This document shows, piece by piece, positions 24,672-28,060 of a stretch of DNA of 28,060 nucleotides. The translations under genes and the position numbers were made by a program. Source of the DNA: JANMDS01 sp031430575. Lineage in GTDB: Bacteria > Pseudomonadota > Gammaproteobacteria > Burkholderiales > Casimicrobiaceae. The notes under the pieces were generated by a model. The model was not told the origin of the DNA. It saw only the letters and a program-made list of their open reading frames with translations, and did not search any database. Numbering within the stretch: position 1 is the stretch's first letter; every line of letters starts with the position of its first letter. The stretch is taken from contig JANPBT010000028.1 of assembly GCA_031430575.1 (NCBI GenBank), positions 1 through 28,060 of the forward strand. The letters are read 5' to 3'.

Positions 24672-24905
24672 ATGAATCCAAGACAAACCCTTTACCTCAA
24701 TCCCCATCAATCTCGCAAACGCGAGCCGACGCAATACGAAAGCCTGCTTGGCGACGCGCTAGAGCGCGCCTTCGCAGCGGGGCATTGGGAATTGCCCGCG
24801 CTCATTGGGCAGCTCAATCAGAGCGGGCCGCGCGCACCCAATGGGCAGGCTTGGAGCGAAGCGCTATTTTTAGAAACGATGACGCAATTGGAGGCCAGCG
24901 CATGA
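24672..24905 (+). CDS. Small protein with recombinase-like HTH fold, Rieske-linked
   Basis: A 77-residue cytoplasmic protein rich in helix formers: NPHQSRKREPTQYESLLGDA, then a second helix ending LPALIGQLNQSGPRAPNGQAW and a third, SEALFLETMTQLEA. I recall similar short proteins annotated as recombinase-like helix-turn-helix domains next to Rieske oxygenases; the resemblance is to the small helical domain that follows the catalytic core of serine recombinases. A DNA-binding role is doubtful because it is coupled (ATGA) to the oxygenase, which suggests an accessory or assembly role. Its start lies 3 bp after the receptor stop. Confidence 0.7.
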   Translation: MNPRQTLYLNPHQSRKREPTQYESLLGDALERAFAAGHWELPALIGQLNQSGPRAPNGQAWSEALFLETMTQLEASA

Positions 24906-25903
24906 GCACGATTGCTGCAGTATTGGAGCGCGGGCTGCGCGATTTGTGGTACCCCGTTTGCCCGTCTTCGTTTGTTACCAGTAAGCCCACTTCCTTGAAG
25001 CGCTTGGGCTACAAAATCGTGCTCTGGCGCGATGGCACAGGCGCGGTGCATGCGCTGGAAGATCATTGCCCGCACCGCGGTGCGCCGCTGTCGATGGGCG
25101 TCAATCTCGGCGATCGCATTGCTTGCGGGTATCACGGCATTGAGATTCGCTGCGATGGGCAAGTTATGCGCGTGCCGGGCGAGCCGGGCTGCGCGCTTGT
25201 TGGGCAAAAGCCCACGCGGATGTTTCATGCAGAAGATACCTGCGGCGCAGTTTGGCTCTTTAATTCATCTGCCCCGCAGGTAGATGCGCCGCCGCCACTG
25301 CAACTGCCCGAGCAATTAATTGCGCCTGAGTTCTCAAGCTTTCTCTGCTACACGGAATGGGCCGGCGACTACCGCTACGTCGCCGAAAACGTGATGGACC
25401 CCATGCACGGCACTTTTCTGCATAAGCAATCACACACGATGGCCGACGGCGACAGCACCGCGAAGTTTCAAGTGCGGCGCACCGATAACGGCTTCATGTT
25501 TGAGAAGGTCACGCAACGCGACGTGAATTTTGATTGGACGGAATGGGGCGATACCGGCGTGCATTGGATGCGGCTGGAAATTCCCTATCCCAAAACCGGC
25601 GGCCCCGGCGGCAATTTCGCCATCATCGGTTGCTACACACCAATGACTGCGGGCGTTACCGCCGTCTTCTTTTGGCGTTGCCGCAAAGTGCAAGGCTGGC
25701 AACGCGACGTCTGGCGCTTTCTCTATAAAAATCGCCTCGAAGCGCGACACTGGAATGTGCTCGAACAAGATCGGGTCGTGCTCGAAATGATGGAGCCCGA
25801 TGCCCGCGAGCGCGAATATCTCTACGCCCACGACATCGGAATTTCGCGCTGGCGCAAAGTGATGGAGCAGCTGGCTAAAAAGGAAATCGAGAAAGTCTCA
25901 TAA
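24902..25903 (+). CDS. Rieske non-heme iron oxygenase, alpha subunit
   Basis: A 333-residue Rieske oxygenase. The [2Fe-2S] ligands are Cys56-Pro-His58 and Cys75-x2-His78, and the mononuclear iron motif is NVMDPMHGTFLH with Asn163, Asp166, His169 and His174; an EQDRVV segment near the C-terminus carries the likely third ligand. The length fits single-subunit monooxygenase or demethylase-like members as well as small dioxygenases. It would hydroxylate the pathway substrate with electrons from the ferredoxin at 16151. The ATG at 24902 overlaps the 77-aa gene stop; a longer upstream reading is not supported. Two inverted repeat copies fall inside (25237-25249 read DTCGAVW, and the one-mismatch 25270-25282 read SAPQV), 33 bp apart start to start. 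Confidence 0.9.
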   Translation: MSTIAAVLERGLRDLWYPVCPSSFVTSKPTSLKRLGYKIVLWRDGTGAVHALEDHCPHRGAPLSMGVNLGDRIACGYHGIEIRCDGQVMRVPGEPGCALVGQKPTRMFHAEDTCGAVWLFNSSAPQVDAPPPLQLPEQLIAPEFSSFLCYTEWAGDYRYVAENVMDPMHGTFLHKQSHTMADGDSTAKFQVRRTDNGFMFEKVTQRDVNFDWTEWGDTGVHWMRLEIPYPKTGGPGGNFAIIGCYTPMTAGVTAVFFWRCRKVQGWQRDVWRFLYKNRLEARHWNVLEQDRVVLEMMEPDAREREYLYAHDIGISRWRKVMEQLAKKEIEKVS

Positions 25904-25935
25904 CGCAATTTGCGCTGCGACTGGTTACGGATTGA

Positions 25936-26340
25936 ATGATGCCAATGACCGCCGAAATTGAATTGCTAAAAGACTATTTCGCTGCGATCAATCGCAATGA
26001 TCTGCACGCCATCAGCCAATATTTTGATCCTGAGATCGTGCGCATTGACCCCGAGGGGTTTCCCACCGCCGGCACTTATCGCGGCATTGCGCAAGTGCAC
26101 GCAAACGTTTCGAAAGGTCGCGGAACGTGGGCCGAGGGATCGTGCACGCCCGAGCAGTATTTGGCCAAGAGCGATCGCGTCGTCGTCTACCTTTTCGCCT
26201 GGGTTCGCCTACACGACACAACCGAATGGATTGGCGGTCGCTTTGCCGATCGTTTCGCGTTTCGCAACGGTAAGATTATCGATTATCACTCTTTCGGCGA
26301 GCGGGACGATGCGCTGAAGCGGGCTGGCATCGAAGCGTAA
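25936..26340 (+). CDS. SnoaL/NTF2-like protein
   Basis: A 134-residue SnoaL-like (NTF2 fold) protein with the typical start EIELLKDYFAAINRNDLHAISQYFDPE, GTYRGIAQVHANV, and the terminal strands FADRFAFRNGKIIDYHSFGERDDAL. Members form cone-shaped barrels that act as isomerases, cyclases or small-molecule-binding proteins; dioxygenase beta subunits share the fold, but those are longer. It ends the catabolic cluster, 32 bp after the Rieske oxygenase. Whether it is a catalytic partner of the oxygenase or an independent isomerase is open. Candidate starts at 25936, 25939 and 25945 differ by up to three residues. Confidence 0.82.
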   Translation: MMPMTAEIELLKDYFAAINRNDLHAISQYFDPEIVRIDPEGFPTAGTYRGIAQVHANVSKGRGTWAEGSCTPEQYLAKSDRVVVYLFAWVRLHDTTEWIGGRFADRFAFRNGKIIDYHSFGERDDALKRAGIEA

Positions 26341-26526
26341 TTGAGGGTCTGCGACCAACGAAATGGGTCATCAGCGCATTCCCTTGCTACGCCGCTGAGA
26401 TGCCAGTCCGCGTGTTGATGGCGGCGCTGAAGAAAATTTTGGCCGTCGGCTAAGTGACTGACTTTGAATTGACGCAGTAAACGATCCATTTCAAACTAGT
26501 CTTATAACTAGTCTTTTTGAGGTTTT
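26341..26526. promoter_or_regulatory. Intergenic region with operator-like direct repeats
   Basis: ACTAGTCTT occurs twice (26495-26503 and 26507-26515) separated by ATA. Each contains the palindrome ACTAGT, so the site can also be read as tandem palindromes 12 bp apart. It lies 11 bp before the antitoxin ATG, the usual place for the autoregulatory operator of a toxin-antitoxin pair. The upstream part has a short plus-strand open frame ending at 26453 (contains VLMAALKKILAVG) that may be a gene remnant; nothing firm is coded. Confidence 0.5.
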
Positions 26527-26784
26527 ATGCATACATGGCAAGTTCAAGATGCGAAAGCGCGATTTAGCGAGTTCTTGGATGCATGTCTGGCCGAGGGGCC
26601 GCAAATGGTGACCCGAAGAGGCGCTGAGGCTGCGGTGTTGGTGCCAGTTGAGGAATGGCGGCGCTTACAGTCGACCGCTCGCCCCTCGTTAAAGCAGCTA
26701 CTGCTTTCTGACCACGCGCGTACCGAGATGATCGCCCTCAAACGTGGGCACGCGAAGCGTCGCAACCTGAAACCAATGCTGTGA
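26527..26784 (+). CDS. Phd/YefM-family antitoxin
   Basis: An 85-residue antitoxin with the Phd/YefM N-terminal DNA-binding fold: WQVQDAKARFSEFLDACLAEGPQMVTRRGAEAAVLVPVEEWRRLQ. The C-terminal part (SLKQLLLSDHARTEM...KRR) is basic and extended and should bind and neutralise the toxin. It is cytoplasmic and likely represses its own operon through the ACTAGTCTT repeats just upstream. The stop overlaps the toxin GTG start as GTGA, normal for this module type. Confidence 0.92.
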   Translation: MHTWQVQDAKARFSEFLDACLAEGPQMVTRRGAEAAVLVPVEEWRRLQSTARPSLKQLLLSDHARTEMIALKRGHAKRRNLKPML

Positions 26785-27197
26785 CGAGTGGATTTTTGCT
26801 TGATACAAATGTGGTTTCTGAGCTTCGCAAGCAACGCCCACACGGCGGCGTTGTGGCATGGCTAACCTCGCTTGACGACACCCGTCTTTACCTCTCGGCC
26901 GTAACGATTGGCGAGACCCAAGCGGGTATCGAGCTAACTCGAGACCAAGACCCGGCTAAATCCACAGAAATTGAAGGTTGGCTGGAATTGGTTGCAAACG
27001 CCCATAACATCTTACCGATGGACGCCGCGACATTTAGAGCGTGGGCACGGCTGATGCACGGCAAGTCAGATACGCTCTACGAAGACGCTATGATCGCCGC
27101 CACTGCGAAGTTGTATGGATTGAAGGTTGCCTCGAGAAATGTGGCCGACTTCACCGCGCTTGGAATCGAGGTCTTCAATCCATTCGCGCCTGAGTAG
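26781..27197 (+). CDS. VapC/FitB-like PIN-domain toxin
   Basis: A 138-residue PIN-domain ribonuclease. The acidic metal-binding residues are in place: Asp8 in FLLDTNVVSEL, Glu45 in TIGETQAGIE, Asp102 in EDAMIAATA and Asp123 in RNVADF. The product would cleave RNA, inhibiting translation when unbound. The GTG start at 26781 overlaps the antitoxin stop, keeping toxin synthesis coupled to antitoxin. All catalytic residues are intact, so the module is likely functional. Confidence 0.93.
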   Translation: MTSGFLLDTNVVSELRKQRPHGGVVAWLTSLDDTRLYLSAVTIGETQAGIELTRDQDPAKSTEIEGWLELVANAHNILPMDAATFRAWARLMHGKSDTLYEDAMIAATAKLYGLKVASRNVADFTALGIEVFNPFAPE

Positions 27198-27346
27198 GAC
27201 TTCACTTTTTCGGCGACTTTATGAAAATCTAGGGGCGGGCCCGCGACGCAAACTCGTTGGCAAACCGAGCCTTCAAGCGAATGCAAGGACGGGTTACACA
27301 AACTATTCCAGTAAGCGTAGCCCAATCGGGGTGGCATCGCATCGGG
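27198..27346. other. Short convergent gap after the toxin gene
   Basis: This gap lies between the plus-strand toxin and the minus-strand CPBP protease. It contains a GC-rich palindrome GCGGGCCCGC near 27235-27245 and part of the inverted repeat beside the CPBP stop. No gene was seen. Confidence 0.4.
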
Positions 27347-28060
27347 CTAGGCCGCCGGCACGTAGAAGCCCCCACGTCGCCGCGCCGCGCGCAGCAGTAG
27401 CACAACTGCGACCGTGATCGACGCGATCACCAGCAACGAACTCTCTGGACCGAACATCCCGCCGGTCAGCCAGTCGGGCCCGGCAAAGCGGCTTTCGAGC
27501 GGTGCCAACTTGCGCCAGTCTTCAATGCCGGAAAGCGGTAGGCCACTCAGCAGAATGGTGAAGTTCCATGCCGCGTGATTGGCGGCGGCCGCCCACAGGT
27601 TGCGCGTCAGGACGAACACCGCGGCCCAGAGCAGGCCCGCCAACGTCACTGCGATCAGCATGGTCACCACATCGCTGATCCCACCTTGTTCGACGTTTTC
27701 CAAGTGCACTAGGGCGAACACCACCGCTTGCACCGCCAACGCCACTTTCGTTCCCCAGGCCCGTTCTACGACCCGGAAGAGCAGGCAGCGGTAAGTCAGC
27801 TCTTCCAGGATAGCCGCGATGCCGATAAGGGCTGCCACGCCGAGCAGCGCCGATGAGGCGCCGCGAAACAGCACCGGTTCGTAGACGCCCAGAGCGAATA
27901 GCACGGCCATCGGCAGCGCCACCAGAGCCGCGCCGCTCGCGCCGCCGAGCATTAGCTGAATCGGCCGCAGGTGCAGCTCGGTCGCTTCGCGTTTTTCATG
28001 CCAGTGCACGAAAGCCCAGTAGCCCGTCACCGCCGTTAAAAGGATGCCGACGCGTCTGAA
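27347..28060 (-). CDS. CPBP-family intramembrane metalloprotease, 5' end missing
   Basis: A multipass membrane protein of the CPBP (CAAX protease and bacteriocin-processing, Abi) family. Counted from the GTG at 28030 it has the EExxxR motif Glu76-Glu77-x3-Arg81 (LEELTYRCLLFR), then a FALVHLEN segment and NHAAWNF, supplying the metal-binding residues. The frame remains open from 28030 to the right edge (RRVGILLTAVTGYWAF), which looks like part of a first membrane helix, so the true start is probably outside the window. Family members process prenylated or peptide substrates, often in bacteriocin self-immunity; the substrate here is unknown. A 6-bp inverted repeat TAGCCC/GGGCTA (27318-27349) abuts the stop and may help transcript ending. 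Confidence 0.88.
   Translation of the reverse strand, partial: FRRVGILLTAVTGYWAFVHWHEKREATELHLRPIQLMLGGASGAALVALPMAVLFALGVYEPVLFRGASSALLGVAALIGIAAILEELTYRCLLFRVVERAWGTKVALAVQAVVFALVHLENVEQGGISDVVTMLIAVTLAGLLWAAVFVLTRNLWAAAANHAAWNFTILLSGLPLSGIEDWRKLAPLESRFAGPDWLTGGMFGPESSLLVIASITVAVVLLLRAARRRGGFYVPAA

Noticed and set aside
24626..24901. Upstream extension of the Rieske oxygenase
   Set aside because: It runs through the 77-aa gene in another frame and lacks family sequence; the ATGA start at 24902 fits the domain start.
27318..27349. Integron-type recombination site near the CPBP gene
   Set aside because: Only a 6-bp inverted repeat is present; no core-site consensus or cassette structure.

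Overview
This window looks like chromosomal DNA of a betaproteobacterium, probably Burkholderiales. That placement is inferred from gene content: several orphan periplasmic receptors of the tripartite tricarboxylate transporter (TTT/Bug) family, a paaZ-type fusion gene, and a long catabolic operon of Rieske, ring-cleavage, SDR and thiamine-enzyme genes. No rRNA, tRNA, CRISPR array or complete insertion sequence was seen.

Layout. 1-5917 is a minus-strand block: the 5' end of an exported protein running off the left edge, an isochorismatase-like hydrolase, PaaZ, a sugar-dehydrogenase-type SDR, an AHSA1/SRPBCC protein and a TTT receptor. 5918-6967 is a gene-poor divergent region. 6968-11456 on the plus strand holds a pentonate-type dehydratase and a large LuxR-family ATPase regulator. 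11594-13868 holds a periplasmic rhodanese, an 88-residue membrane-anchored protein and a multipass membrane protein; two near-identical leaders precede the rhodanese and the 88-residue gene. 13891-26340 is a tightly packed plus-strand catabolic cluster: class II aldolase, RidA, TTT receptor, Rieske ferredoxin, SDR, cupin, alpha/beta hydrolase, TPP enzyme, aspartate-dehydrogenase-like protein, ALDH, extradiol-type VOC enzyme, TTT receptor, small 77-aa protein, Rieske oxygenase and SnoaL-like protein. Many of these genes overlap as ATGA. A Phd/PIN toxin-antitoxin pair (26527-27197) and a CPBP membrane protease cut by the right edge close the window.

How the genes may work together (inference). 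The Rieske oxygenase plus Rieske ferredoxin, an SDR, an extradiol-type dioxygenase, an alpha/beta hydrolase and an ALDH form the normal parts list of an aromatic meta-cleavage route. RidA, the aspartate-dehydrogenase-like enzyme and the TPP enzyme suggest a nitrogen-containing substrate whose products pass through imine/amino-acid and 2-keto-acid steps. No substrate can be named from sequence. The SDR at 3552 and dehydratase at 6968 fit a non-phosphorylating pentose oxidation.

The most striking feature is not a gene. A near-palindromic element with the 13-bp core TGCGCCGCAGGTA (extended consensus AAATCTGCGCCGCAGGTAT) occurs 29 times between 81 and 25282, in both orientations, between genes and inside at least 18 coding sites. 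Inside genes it is read mostly as SAPQV, PAAQI or CAAG and never in the Arg-rich frames. Two intergenic pairs are inverted and form long hairpins. The pattern resembles DNA uptake sequences of Neisseria and Haemophilus, but the motif is not one I know. A second candidate novelty is the duplicated leader at 11594 and 12659, in which a conserved segment is exactly complementary to the Shine-Dalgarno region.
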